A DNA stretch of 64,000 nucleotides from Afipia felis ATCC 53690 (GTDB taxonomy: Bacteria > Pseudomonadota > Alphaproteobacteria > Rhizobiales > Xanthobacteraceae): positions 62,001 through 126,000 of the forward strand of contig NZ_KB375270.1 of NCBI RefSeq assembly GCF_000314735.2. The letters run 5' to 3'. The position numbers and the translations under genes are program-made. Numbering within the stretch: the stretch's first letter is position 1; the number at the start of each line of letters is the position of its first letter. Positions 25,864 through 34,800 of this stretch are shown piece by piece. The notes beneath the pieces are model-generated. The model was not told the origin of the DNA and ran no database searches. It saw only the letters and a program-made list of their open reading frames with translations.

Positions 25864-26906
25864 TACTCGGTCTTTCCGGCTGCAGCCGTATTGGCGGCGA
25901 GGGTGGTGGGCCGCAGGATGCGCGGCTGGGCAGCGATGATCGCGACCTGACCCGGCCCGACGACGATGCCCTGCACGGTGCGTTTCGATTGCAGGTTTAT
26001 GACGTTGACGGTGTCGCCCTTGGTGCCGGCCTCGAGCGACTTCCCGCGGCCTGTGAGGTAGATGCCTGGTGCTTCGTAGATCAGCGTGATCGCCTGGTCG
26101 CGCGTCACGAGATCCGCCTTGGCGAGATCGAGAGTTCGGAGCGCCTGTCCGGCGCGCATCGCGCGGCGCATCTGCATGCCGACCGCGCGATCGAGCGAAA
26201 TTCCGTCGGAGCCGACTTCGGCCTTGGGGCGGCGTTCGATGCTGACGTCGGAGGCCTTGATGACGTCGTTGCGCTCCATCGGGCGCATCAGCACGGCGGC
26301 CTGCACGGTCTCGATCGCGGTGCCGGTGAAGCGCAGCTTCGCGGGCGTTGAGGATGCGTCGCTGGCGATGTCGAACAGCACGTCGAAGCGGCCGCTGCGC
26401 GCATCGTAATAGGTTGCGACCGGGATCATGTCGCCGGTGAGCGCGGGATCAAGCTGTACGTCGCGCAGTTCGCGGTCGAAGGTCAGCGACAGATTCTCGG
26501 CGTCGCCAAGACCGCCACGATGCGCAAGCGCCTTCGCCACCTGCTGCTCGATATCCTTAGCAGGCAGCGGACGCGACGCGCGGGTGATCGCGATCTCCTT
26601 GAGGTTGTGGGTGTCGACGCCGATCACCTGATTGGCGCGGAGCGTTTCGATGAGTTGCGCAGTTCGCAGCATGCCGGTGGTGCCGAGGTCGGGCGCGCGG
26701 TAGATCGCGATCTGCGCCGCGGTGCCGGCGTTGTCGACGAGATCGCCGATCCGCACCACCTCGCTCGTGATGACGACGCTGGAGCGCAGCGAAGGGCCGT
26801 GAGTGACGTCCTGCATGGGCTCCGCGAAGGCGGGCGCTGCAGCGAGCAGGAAAGCGGCAAAGGCGAGGCCGGTTTTCATGATGGAGTTTTTCATGATCGT
26901 GCTCAT
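25863..26906 (-). CDS. flgA: P-ring assembly chaperone FlgA
   Basis: This 347-residue periplasmic protein helps assemble the P-ring. It has a signal peptide ending at AFAEP. The C-terminal SAF-like domain is recognisable: MERNDVIKASDVSIERR, RRAMRAGQALRTLDL and LIYEAPGIYLTGRGKSLEAG. It is longer than enteric FlgA (about 220) because of a roughly 120-residue N-terminal region, as in other alphaproteobacteria. It lies 3 bases after flgG and overlaps flgH by one base. Confidence 0.92.
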   Translation of the reverse strand: MSTIMKNSIMKTGLAFAAFLLAAAPAFAEPMQDVTHGPSLRSSVVITSEVVRIGDLVDNAGTAAQIAIYRAPDLGTTGMLRTAQLIETLRANQVIGVDTHNLKEIAITRASRPLPAKDIEQQVAKALAHRGGLGDAENLSLTFDRELRDVQLDPALTGDMIPVATYYDARSGRFDVLFDIASDASSTPAKLRFTGTAIETVQAAVLMRPMERNDVIKASDVSIERRPKAEVGSDGISLDRAVGMQMRRAMRAGQALRTLDLAKADLVTRDQAITLIYEAPGIYLTGRGKSLEAGTKGDTVNVINLQSKRTVQGIVVGPGQVAIIAAQPRILRPTTLAANTAAAGKTE

Positions 26907-26909
26907 GGC

Positions 26910-27698
26910 TTAGCGCAGCATGCCAGTGGTGGATTGCATCATCTGATCGGCAGCGCTGACGACCTTGGCGTTCATCTCATAGGCGCGCTGAGCCGCGATC
27001 AGATCGGAAATTTCGGACACCACCTCGACGTTGGCCTGTTCGAGGTTGCCCTGCTGGATGTCGCCGAAGCCGTCCGCATTGGCGAGGCCGTCCTGCGGCG
27101 GGCCGGAAGCGGGAGTGTCGGTGAAGAGGTTGTCGCCAACCGATTGCAGCCCCGCTTTGTTGATAAAACGGGTGAGCCCAATCTGGCCGAGCACCGAAGG
27201 TGTGGTGGAGCCCGGCAGCATCACCGAGACCTGCCCCTGCGCGTTGATCGTGAGTTGCGAGGCATTCTGCGGAATCGAAATGGTCGGTTGCAGCAGATTG
27301 CCCTGCGCGTTGACAATGCGTCCCTGGCCGTCGGTCGTGAACGAACCGTCACGGGTGTAGGCGTAGGTCGAGTCTGGCAACTGGATTTTGAAGTACCCCT
27401 CGCCGCGAACTGCGATGTTAAGATCGCCGCCGACAGGCGAGAGTGTGCCTTGCGTCATCAAGCGTGGCGTGCCGACGGTCTTGACGCCGCCGCCGATGTC
27501 GATGCCAACCGGCAGCACAGTGCCCTGATCGGACGCCTGCGCGCCGACGCGCTGGACGTGCTCGTAGAGCAGGTCCTGGAAGCTCGCCATCTGCTTTTTG
27601 TAGCCGGTGGTGCGCAGGTTCGCGATGTTGTTGGAGATGACCTGAACGCTCAGTTCCTGAGCGGCCATTCCTGTCGCGGCGGTGTAGAGGGCGCGCAT
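26910..27698 (-). CDS. flgG: Distal rod protein FlgG
   Basis: This 262-residue protein forms the distal rod. The N terminus MRALYTAATGMAAQELSVQV with NNIANLRTTGYKK, and the C terminus VSEISDLIAAQRAYEMNAKV are the rod/hook family D0 motifs. The length equals that of enteric FlgG (about 260). It lies between flgF (12 bases upstream) and flgA. Confidence 0.96.
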   Translation of the reverse strand: MRALYTAATGMAAQELSVQVISNNIANLRTTGYKKQMASFQDLLYEHVQRVGAQASDQGTVLPVGIDIGGGVKTVGTPRLMTQGTLSPVGGDLNIAVRGEGYFKIQLPDSTYAYTRDGSFTTDGQGRIVNAQGNLLQPTISIPQNASQLTINAQGQVSVMLPGSTTPSVLGQIGLTRFINKAGLQSVGDNLFTDTPASGPPQDGLANADGFGDIQQGNLEQANVEVVSEISDLIAAQRAYEMNAKVVSAADQMMQSTTGMLR

Positions 27699-27710
27699 TG
27701 TTCAATCTCC

Positions 27711-28478
27711 TCAGGCCGGGACTTCAGCGAGAGACTGGATCGCGTTCTTCCGCAGATCCGCCTGCTGCTGCAGCAAATTCGAAATGTTCTGGTAGGTGCG
27801 GGTGATTTCCAGCATCCGGCTCATCTCGGCGATCGCGTTGACGTTCGAGCGCTCGACGAAGCCTTCCTTAACGGTGGACTTTGTATCGACCTGCCCGACA
27901 ACGTTCGCGGGCGCGGAGAACAGGTTCGAGCCTTGCTTCTGCAACTGCTGCGGGTTGGCGAACGAGGTAAGCTTCAGCTTGCCGCGAAGCGAGTCGGTCT
28001 GGGTGATGGTGCCTTCGAGAACCGTGATAGTGCCGTCGTCGGTGATCTTGATGTCGTGGTCGGTCGGCTGGAAGGTGATGACGCCGTTGGTGCCGAGCAC
28101 GGGATAGCCGCTCGAGTTGACGAGTTGGCCCTGCGCGTTGATCTGGAAACGGCCATCGCGGGTGTAGCGCTCGCCTCCCGGGGTCTGGACCGTGAAGAAG
28201 CCGTTGCCGCTGACGGCGACATCGAGCGGGTTTTTGGTGTTCTCGAGCGGGCCTTGCGAAAAGTCGCGCACCGTGGCGCGATCGTGCACGAAGCTGACGC
28301 GGCGGTCGCTCCCGGTGAAATTGTCCTCGTGGGCACCCGAACGCAAATATTCCTCGAACAATGAGGAATCGGACTTGTAGCCGTTGGTGCCGACGTTCGC
28401 CACGTTGTTGGCGACGACATCGAGCTGCCGCTCAAGCGTCATCTGGCGCGATAGCGCGATGAGAGTCGTGTTCTCCAT
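27711..28478 (-). CDS. flgF: Proximal rod protein FlgF
   Basis: This 255-residue protein is a proximal rod subunit. It has the N-terminal LERQLDVVANNVANVGTNGY motif, a central region typical of FlgF/FlgG proteins (GNGFFTVQTPGGERYTRDG) and the C-terminal IAEMSRMLEITRTYQN helix. It leads the flgF-flgG-flgA-flgH unit. A sigma-54 element lies about 100 bp upstream, with an ftr-like half-site further upstream. Confidence 0.95.
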   Translation of the reverse strand: MENTTLIALSRQMTLERQLDVVANNVANVGTNGYKSDSSLFEEYLRSGAHEDNFTGSDRRVSFVHDRATVRDFSQGPLENTKNPLDVAVSGNGFFTVQTPGGERYTRDGRFQINAQGQLVNSSGYPVLGTNGVITFQPTDHDIKITDDGTITVLEGTITQTDSLRGKLKLTSFANPQQLQKQGSNLFSAPANVVGQVDTKSTVKEGFVERSNVNAIAEMSRMLEITRTYQNISNLLQQQADLRKNAIQSLAEVPA

Positions 28479-28579
28479 CGCAGTTCTCCCCTTGCAAAAC
28501 CGCCCTCTGCCTCTCCCAAAGCCGATGGTGGTTCGTTAAACCGTCTGCTCTCCCAAGCGGCCGGTTCGGGTTGAGTAAT

Positions 28580-28594
28580 GCGAGGGTCGTGCCA
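28580..28594 (-). promoter_or_regulatory. Sigma-54 promoter of flgF
   Basis: Read leftward the sequence is TGGCACG-ACCC-TCGC, the same one-mismatch variant as before flgI, about 100 bp upstream of the flgF start. The ftr-like half-site CCGGCA lies 87 bp further upstream, a spacing similar to that at flgE and flgI. Confidence 0.7.
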
Positions 28595-28656
28595 ACCTGG
28601 AAAATTGTTTGATATCAGCTGATTAGGTGAACGGCCCCACATGGGTGGGGCGGCAA

Positions 28657-28671
28657 TTAAGGGCTCATTGA
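28657..28671. promoter_or_regulatory. CtrA-like box between flgF and fliL
   Basis: TTAA-GGGCTCA-TTGA differs from the CtrA consensus at one base with correct spacing. It is 165 bp upstream of fliL, the first gene of an early flagellar unit, which is the type of gene CtrA activates in Caulobacter. Confidence 0.4.
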
Positions 28672-28836
28672 CCATGTTTGCCCGGCAAAATTTTCCCAGT
28701 TCGGGACCAAAAGAAAGAAACCGTTAACCATTGCGACCTAGCGTCGACCAAATAAGGCGCTCATGCGCCGGCGGCCTTTGTTTCGCGTATTCAAGCCAGT
28801 TCGGCACATCGGGCTCTTTCCTGACGGGATGGGGCG

Positions 28837-29340
28837 ATGGCAGACGAGGATCAGGCCGTAGAAGGCACCGAAGAAGGCGCGGCCGAGGCTGCGCCGAGCG
28901 GCAAGCGCAAGATCTTCATGATTGCAGGTGCGGTGGTGCTGACTCTCGCGGTTGGCGGCCTCGGCTGGTACGTGTTCCTGCGCAGCCATGGCGACGAGCA
29001 ACATGCGGACGCACAGGCCAAGGTTTCGACGCCGCCGGTGTTTCTCGATGTGCCTGACGTGCTGGTGAACCTCGCCAGCAATCCGGGCGAGCGCATTCAA
29101 TATCTTAAGGTCAAGGCCGTTCTCGAACTGAAGGACGCGCCGCTGGTCGAGAAGGTCAAGCCGTCGATGCCGCGGGTGGCCGATCTGTTCCAGACCTATC
29201 TGCGCGAACTGCGCTCCAACGACCTCAATGGCTCGATCGGTCTGTTCCGGATGAAGGAGGAGTTGACCAAGCGCGTCAACGCCGCGATCGCGCCGGAGCA
29301 CGTCAACGCCGTGCTATTCAAGGAAGTGGTGATCCAATGA
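28837..29340 (+). CDS. fliL: Flagellar basal-body-associated protein FliL
   Basis: This 167-residue inner-membrane protein surrounds the stator units and supports motor torque. It has a charged cytoplasmic N terminus, one membrane segment (IAGAVVLTLAVGGLGWYVFL) and a periplasmic FliL domain with PDVLVNLASNPGERIQYLKV and the C-terminal INAVLFKEVVIQ-like ending. The length is typical. Its stop codon overlaps the fliM start by four bases. Confidence 0.94.
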   Translation: MADEDQAVEGTEEGAAEAAPSGKRKIFMIAGAVVLTLAVGGLGWYVFLRSHGDEQHADAQAKVSTPPVFLDVPDVLVNLASNPGERIQYLKVKAVLELKDAPLVEKVKPSMPRVADLFQTYLRELRSNDLNGSIGLFRMKEELTKRVNAAIAPEHVNAVLFKEVVIQ

Positions 29341-30533
29341 CGGGTGACGTCGATCAGGACGCACTTGCCGCCCAATGGGAGGGCGCACTCGACTCGGAGG
29401 ATCCGGAAGAGGCGGCTGCCGAAGCCGCCGCCAATGAACTCACGGAGTCGATGGCGGAACAATGGGCCGCCATGGTCGATGGCGGCAGTCGCGGTCTCAG
29501 CAGCGGCAAGTCCAGCGGCGAGCGGGTGCTGTCGCAGGAAGAAATCGACAATCTGCTCGGCTTCAGCGACGGCGAAGTCCATCTCGAAGATCATTCCGGC
29601 ATTCGGGCGATCATCGATTCGGCGATGGTTTCCTACGAGCGTCTGCCGATGCTCGAAATCGTGTTCGACCGTCTGGTGCGGTTGATGACGACGAGCCTGC
29701 GTAACTTTACTTCGGACAACGTCGAAGTCTCGCTCGACCGCATCACTTCGGTGCGTTTCGCAGACTATCTCAATTCGATCCCGCTACCTTGTGTGCTCAC
29801 CGTATTCAAGGCGGAGGAGTGGGAGAACTTCGGGCTGTTCACCGTCGATTCCAGCCTGATTTACTCGATGATCGACGTGCTGCTCGGCGGCCGGCGCGGC
29901 CAGACCTCGCTGCGCATCGAGGGGCGTCCCTACACCACGATCGAAACCAATCTCGTCAAGCGTCTCGTTGAAGTCGTGCTGGCGGATGCCGAGCAGGCGT
30001 TCCGGCCGCTGTCGCCGGTGACGTTCACGATCGACCGGCTTGAGACCAATCCGCGCTTCGCTGCGATCAGCCGTCCCGCCAACGCTGCCATTCTAGTGCG
30101 GCTGCGCGTCGACATGGAAGACCGTGGCGGCAACGTTGAATTGCTGCTGCCTTACGCGACCATTGAACCGATCCGCAACGTGCTGTTGCAGATGTTCATG
30201 GGCGAAAAATTCGGCCGCGACCCGATTTGGGAAGGTCATCTCGCGACCGAAATTGCCCAGGCCGAATTGTATGTCGATGCGGTGCTCTATGAGGCCGACC
30301 TGCCGCTGAAGCAACTGATGTCGCTGAAAGTCGGGGACACGCTGCCGCTCGATATTCGCCCCGACGCGATGGTGTCGGTGCGCTGTGGCGACGTCACTCT
30401 CAGTGAGGGACGGATGGGCCGGGTTGGCGACCGCGTCGCAATCCGCGTCTCGAAGCCGCTGCACAAGCCGCACACGACCTACGCGATGTTCGAAAAGCAG
30501 GACGAACAAACAAAATTGATGGAGGCACAATGA
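29337..30533 (+). CDS. fliM: Flagellar motor switch protein FliM
   Basis: This 398-residue C-ring protein switches rotation on binding CheY-P. Features are VLSQEEIDNLLGFSDG, which corresponds to the N-terminal CheY-binding motif but is preceded here by about 60 extra acidic residues, the central domain (FDRLVRLMTTSLRNFTSDNV) and a C-terminal SpoA domain. Enteric FliM has the LSQxEIDxLL motif near residue 6; here it is near residue 65, so the protein has an unusual N-terminal extension. It overlaps fliL and the DUF6468 gene by four bases each. Confidence 0.94.
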   Translation: MTGDVDQDALAAQWEGALDSEDPEEAAAEAAANELTESMAEQWAAMVDGGSRGLSSGKSSGERVLSQEEIDNLLGFSDGEVHLEDHSGIRAIIDSAMVSYERLPMLEIVFDRLVRLMTTSLRNFTSDNVEVSLDRITSVRFADYLNSIPLPCVLTVFKAEEWENFGLFTVDSSLIYSMIDVLLGGRRGQTSLRIEGRPYTTIETNLVKRLVEVVLADAEQAFRPLSPVTFTIDRLETNPRFAAISRPANAAILVRLRVDMEDRGGNVELLLPYATIEPIRNVLLQMFMGEKFGRDPIWEGHLATEIAQAELYVDAVLYEADLPLKQLMSLKVGDTLPLDIRPDAMVSVRCGDVTLSEGRMGRVGDRVAIRVSKPLHKPHTTYAMFEKQDEQTKLMEAQ

Positions 30534-30955
30534 ACCACCTGATGGGAATGGCCATCGAGAGCCTCGTCGCTCTCCTGCTGGTCTGGACAATCGCCTATTG
30601 CCGCATTCTCAACAAGCGGCTCAAGATCCTCAAGGCTGACGAGCAGTCGCTGAAGGCGACGATTTCGGAATTGATTACCGCGACCGAAATCGCCGAACGC
30701 GCCATTGGCGGTCTCAAGATCACCGTGCGTGAATGCGACGAGAATCTCGGCGCGCAGCTTTCCGAGGCCTCCGATCTGTCCGGCTCGCTCGGCAAGCAGA
30801 TCGCAGTCGGCAGCGAAATCCTGAAACGGCTCTGCGACATCGCGGTGGCAGCACGTGCTTCGGCCGATGGCGTAGCTCCGACGGGCACCGATGCGAAGTC
30901 GGTGGTCGCCGCCGCCCAGGCCTTCTCCGAACGCCGGCGCGGTCTTGCTGCATGA
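30530..30955 (+). CDS. DUF6468-type flagellar-locus protein
   Basis: This 141-residue protein has one N-terminal membrane segment (MAIESLVALLLVWTIAYCRI) followed by a long helical, coiled-coil-like cytoplasmic part (NKRLKILKADEQSLKATISE). It matches the small DUF6468 group found between fliM and motE-like genes in alphaproteobacteria. The function is unknown; a place near the basal body is inferred from the context. It overlaps both fliM and the motE-like gene by four bases, so the unit is tightly coupled. Confidence 0.78.
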   Translation: MNHLMGMAIESLVALLLVWTIAYCRILNKRLKILKADEQSLKATISELITATEIAERAIGGLKITVRECDENLGAQLSEASDLSGSLGKQIAVGSEILKRLCDIAVAARASADGVAPTGTDAKSVVAAAQAFSERRRGLAA

Positions 30956-31713
30956 AAAGTCTGCTCCGCGAATTCAGGATTGTCCCGCTGCTCTTGATCG
31001 CGGCCAGTTGTCTGGCCGTGCTCAAGATCTCGGGCCTGCTTCTGGATGGCGGGTATATTTTCCGGGATGATCCGGCGCGGCCCAAATCCTGGGCCGAGGC
31101 GACCCTGAATTTCCCGACCGGCCGCAAGAACACGTTCGACCCATCCGACATCACGGGCTCGGTCGAGCATGCACCGGAATCGAAGCCTGCCGAGCCGAAC
31201 CCGGTGTCCACGACCCGGCCGGAAGATGTTGCGGCGCAGCCCGATCCGGCGACAGCCGTGTCGCCCGCGGAGCGCGCGGTGCTGGAGCGGTTGCAGGCGC
31301 GGCGGCAGGAGATTGAGACCCGCGCCCGTGAAATCGACATCCGCGAGAGTCTCGTCAAGACCGCCGAGCAGAAGCTCGAAGGCAAGCTGCAGGAATTGAA
31401 AGCGACGGAAGCGCGCATTACGGCAGTGGAGAGCCAGAAAGCCAAGGCCGAAGCCGCGCGGCTGAAGGACCTCGTGACGATGTACGAGAACATGAAGCCG
31501 AAGGATGCCGCCAAGGTGTTCGACCGCCTCGATATCGCCGTGCTCTACCAGATTGCCTCGCAGATCGCGCCCCGCAAGCTCTCCGACATCGTCGGCCAGA
31601 TGCAGCCAGAGAACGCCGAACGGCTGACGGTCGAGATCGCGCGCAGGGCGGGCGGGGAGAAATCGGCATCGCTATCCGACCTGCCAAAGATCGAGGGGCG
31701 TCCGGTCAATTAA
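30952..31713 (+). CDS. motE: MotE-like protein with MgtE-N-type domain
   Basis: This 253-residue protein has an N-terminal membrane anchor or signal (VPLLLIAASCLAVLKISGLL), a Pro-rich linker, a coiled coil (residues 100-170) and a C-terminal MgtE-N-like domain (YENMKPKDAAKVFDRLDIAV with QMQPENAERL). In Sinorhizobium, MotE is a periplasmic chaperone that stabilises MotC. The ATG at 30952 overlaps the preceding stop codon. The next gene encodes a large exported TPR protein, a possible partner. The name is by resemblance; FliG-like MgtE_N proteins are an alternative. Confidence 0.78.
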   Translation: MKSLLREFRIVPLLLIAASCLAVLKISGLLLDGGYIFRDDPARPKSWAEATLNFPTGRKNTFDPSDITGSVEHAPESKPAEPNPVSTTRPEDVAAQPDPATAVSPAERAVLERLQARRQEIETRAREIDIRESLVKTAEQKLEGKLQELKATEARITAVESQKAKAEAARLKDLVTMYENMKPKDAAKVFDRLDIAVLYQIASQIAPRKLSDIVGQMQPENAERLTVEIARRAGGEKSASLSDLPKIEGRPVN

Positions 31714-31734
31714 AGGCAATCGGAAGCGCCATGA

Positions 31735-31749
31735 TTAACAGCGCGTTAA
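31735..31749. promoter_or_regulatory. CtrA-type box before TPR gene
   Basis: TTAA-CAGCGCG-TTAA is a perfect CtrA-type site lying 22 bases after the motE stop codon and 69 bases before the TPR gene. It suggests that the TPR gene has its own CtrA-responsive promoter. Confidence 0.6.
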
Positions 31750-31817
31750 ACGCAGGATTCTAGGGTGATCCGGTTATCCGGACCCCGGCGTTCGGGAGAG
31801 CCAAAGAGACGGACCAC

Positions 31818-34800
31818 ATGGCCGGGCAGGCTGCGTTGCAATCCATGAGGAAGCGGGGAGCGTGCGGACGGATGGTTCGCGTGCGTGCCTTCATGCGCGC
31901 AGCGTTCTCCGTTGCGCTGATGGCTGCCGCTCTGGCATGGCCGGGCCGCGCCTTTGCCGATCCGGTGAAGGGTGAGGCAATGCTCACCCAGGAGAACGGT
32001 TACGCGCGCCTGTTGTTACGTTTCTCTGAGGAAGTGCCGACTGAAGTGTCGATGGCGGGTGCGATCATGGTCATCCGCTTCGCCAAGCGCGTCGACATGC
32101 CGGTGGATGTGCTCAACGATGCGGTGCCTGCCTATGTCGGCACCGCGCGTGGCGATCCGGACGGCGCGGCGATCCGCCTCGCGCTCAACCAGAAGGTTCG
32201 CGTCAATCAGATGACCGCAGGCGAGCGAGTCTATATCGACCTGCTGCCCGAAAAATGGGTCGGCCTGCCGCCGCCGCTGCCTGCTGAGGTGGTGAAGGAA
32301 TTATCCGAACGTGCGCTCGCCGCCGAGCGCATTCTGCGGATGCAGAAGAAGGTCGAAGCCGCGGAGAAGCGTCCGCCGGTGCGGGTGCGCGCGGCGGTGC
32401 AGCCGACCTTCGTACGGTTCGTGTTCGAACTGCCGGAAGGCGTCAGCGTTTCGTCGTCGCTCAACGCGGATAAATACACGCTGTCGTTCTCGGCGCCGCT
32501 AACGTTCGATCTTGCGGACGCCAAAGTCGCGGCGCCCTCGAACATCAAAAGCATGAAGCAGTCGATATCCGGCGATAATTCCGCCGTGGAAATCGCACTG
32601 ATCGGCGAAGTCGATGTCCATGGCTTCCGCGAGGAGCGCAATTACATTGTCGATATCGGCTTCGACAGTGGCAAGGCGGGCATGGCGTTGAGTCCGGCCC
32701 TTTCGCGCCCGGTGGCGCAACCGGCTGCGAAGCAGGACGCGGCTGCGCCGTCTGCAAAACCTGCTACGCCTGCTGCAACGACACCGGCGGCATCTGCTGC
32801 GCCTGCAACCGCGCCGACGGCGCCTGCCGCCGCTCCGGCCGCCTCAACTCCACCGACACCTGCGCCAGCCGCGCCGAAGGCTGCCGACGATCGTACCGAC
32901 CTGCCGCAGCGGCCCAAGGAGGCCGATGCATCCAGGTCTTCGGATCTTCCCAAAGCGTCCGATGCGGTGGCAGCCAAGACCGCGCCTCCGGCATCTTCAC
33001 CACAAGACACGGCAGCGGATCGCTCCACACAGGACATCGCCGCCAAGCGGACCAGCAAAGACTTCAAGGTCACATTCCCGTTCGGAAGTAACGTACCGAC
33101 GGCACTCTTCAGGCGCGCGGATTCGATCTGGATGATCGTCGCGGATAGCCGTCCGCTCGACCTGCAGCCGATCAAGACCGAAGGTGGCACGCTGGTCGCG
33201 GCGGCGGCGACCGTCCCGATGCAGGGCGGGCAGGCGATCCGCATCAAGCTCAATCGTCCGCAACTGGTCTCGCTCTCGGGCGATCAGCAGACGCTGGTGC
33301 TCACGCTCGCCGATCAGGATGTATCAGCCTCGCAGCCGCTGGTGGCCGAGCGCAATGTCGGCGATCCGACCCGCGCCAATGTCAGCATCGCGATTACGCA
33401 GCCCGGTCCGCTCTTTCGATTTCATGATCCCGAAGTCGGCGATACGCTTTCGGTCGTCACGGCGCCGCTGCCCGCGCGTGGTTTTCTGCGGCCGCAGAAC
33501 TTCGTGGAGTTCTCGCTGCTGGAATCGACGCAGGGCATAGCAGTTGCGACGAATTCCGATGATGTCAATGTCGAAGCGCGACCGGACAAGGTCGTTATCA
33601 GCCGTCCCGGCGGATTGACGCTGTCGGCGGCGAGCGTGACGCCTGACCGCATGGGCGCGCCGGGTGGGGCGGTGTTCGATCTGGCTGAATGGACGAGGAA
33701 CCAGAAAGCGAGTTTTCTGCCGCGCCTCGATCGGCTGATTAATACAGCTTCCACTGCGTCCGATGATGAACGTCTCGCCGCCAATCTGGCTTTAGGCAAA
33801 TTCTATCTGGCACGCGGCTTCTATCAGGAAGCCAAGGGTGCGTTCGACCTCGCGCTGGCGAAGCCGCAGGCGCAGGACGGCGTTCAGCCGGTGCTGATGG
33901 CGCGCGCAGTCGCGGAAATCCTGGTTGGTCGCTTCGAGCTCGCCATGAAGGATCTCAGCAATCCGGCTATCTCGGGCTCCTTCGATTCGGAATTGTGGAA
34001 GGGCCTTGCGAGCGCGCGTCAGGAGAAGTGGGCCGCCGCACGCGAGAAATTCAAGAATGTCGAATCCGCAATCATCTCGCTACCACTCGATCTGCAGCGC
34101 ATCATCCTGATCGAAGCGATGCAAGCTTCGCTGGAAGTGCGCGACTACGACGGTGCGGCTGCGCGCAGCAACGATCTCGATACGATCGGCCCGATGCCGG
34201 ATCAGAAGATGCGCCTGCGGCTCTTGCGCGGCCGTCTCGCCGAGGCGCTCGGACGTGACCGCGAGGCGCTGGCCAGTTATCGTGCGGTTCGTGCCTCGTC
34301 CGACCGGCCTTCGGCGGCGGAAGCAACGCTTGCCGAGATTTCGCTGCTGCAGCGGACCAACAAGATCGCGCCGGATGTCGCGCTGACCGATCTCGAAACC
34401 CTGTCCGTGCTGTGGCGTGGTGACGAGACCGAGGTCAAGAACATGCAGATGCTCGTGCATATCTATGCCGAGCAGGATCGTTATGCCGACGCGCTCGCAT
34501 CGGCGATGACCGCGACGCGGCTGCGGCCCAATTCTGAAGCCTCCCGCGCGATGCAGGACGAAGCATCGGCGCTGTTCGCGCAATTGTTCCTGACCGACAA
34601 GGGCGACAGTCTGCTGCCGATCAAGGCGCTCGGTTTGTTTTATCAGTATCGCGATCTCACCCCGATCGGCCGCCGCGGCGACGAGATGATCCGCAGGCTC
34701 GCGGACCGGTTGGTGGCCGTCGATCTGCTCGATCAAGCGAGCGAACTTCTGCAATACCAGATCGATCATCGTCTCGAAGGCGCGGCGCGCGCGCAGGTCG

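Larger units (their letters stand above)
28479..28836. other. Intergenic control region between flgF and fliL
   Basis: This 358-base divergent region contains the flgF sigma-54 element (28580-28594), a 7-4-7 inverted repeat GCCCCAC/GTGGGGC (28634-28651), a near-CtrA box (28657-28671) and an ftr-like half-site CCGGCA at 28682. No gene is seen. Confidence 0.65.

Noticed and set aside
26520..28364. A 614-codon rightward open frame across flgA, flgG and flgF
   Set aside because: It lies fully antisense to three clear flagellar genes. Its translation is Arg/His/Asp-rich without domains, as expected for the complement of GC-rich coding DNA.
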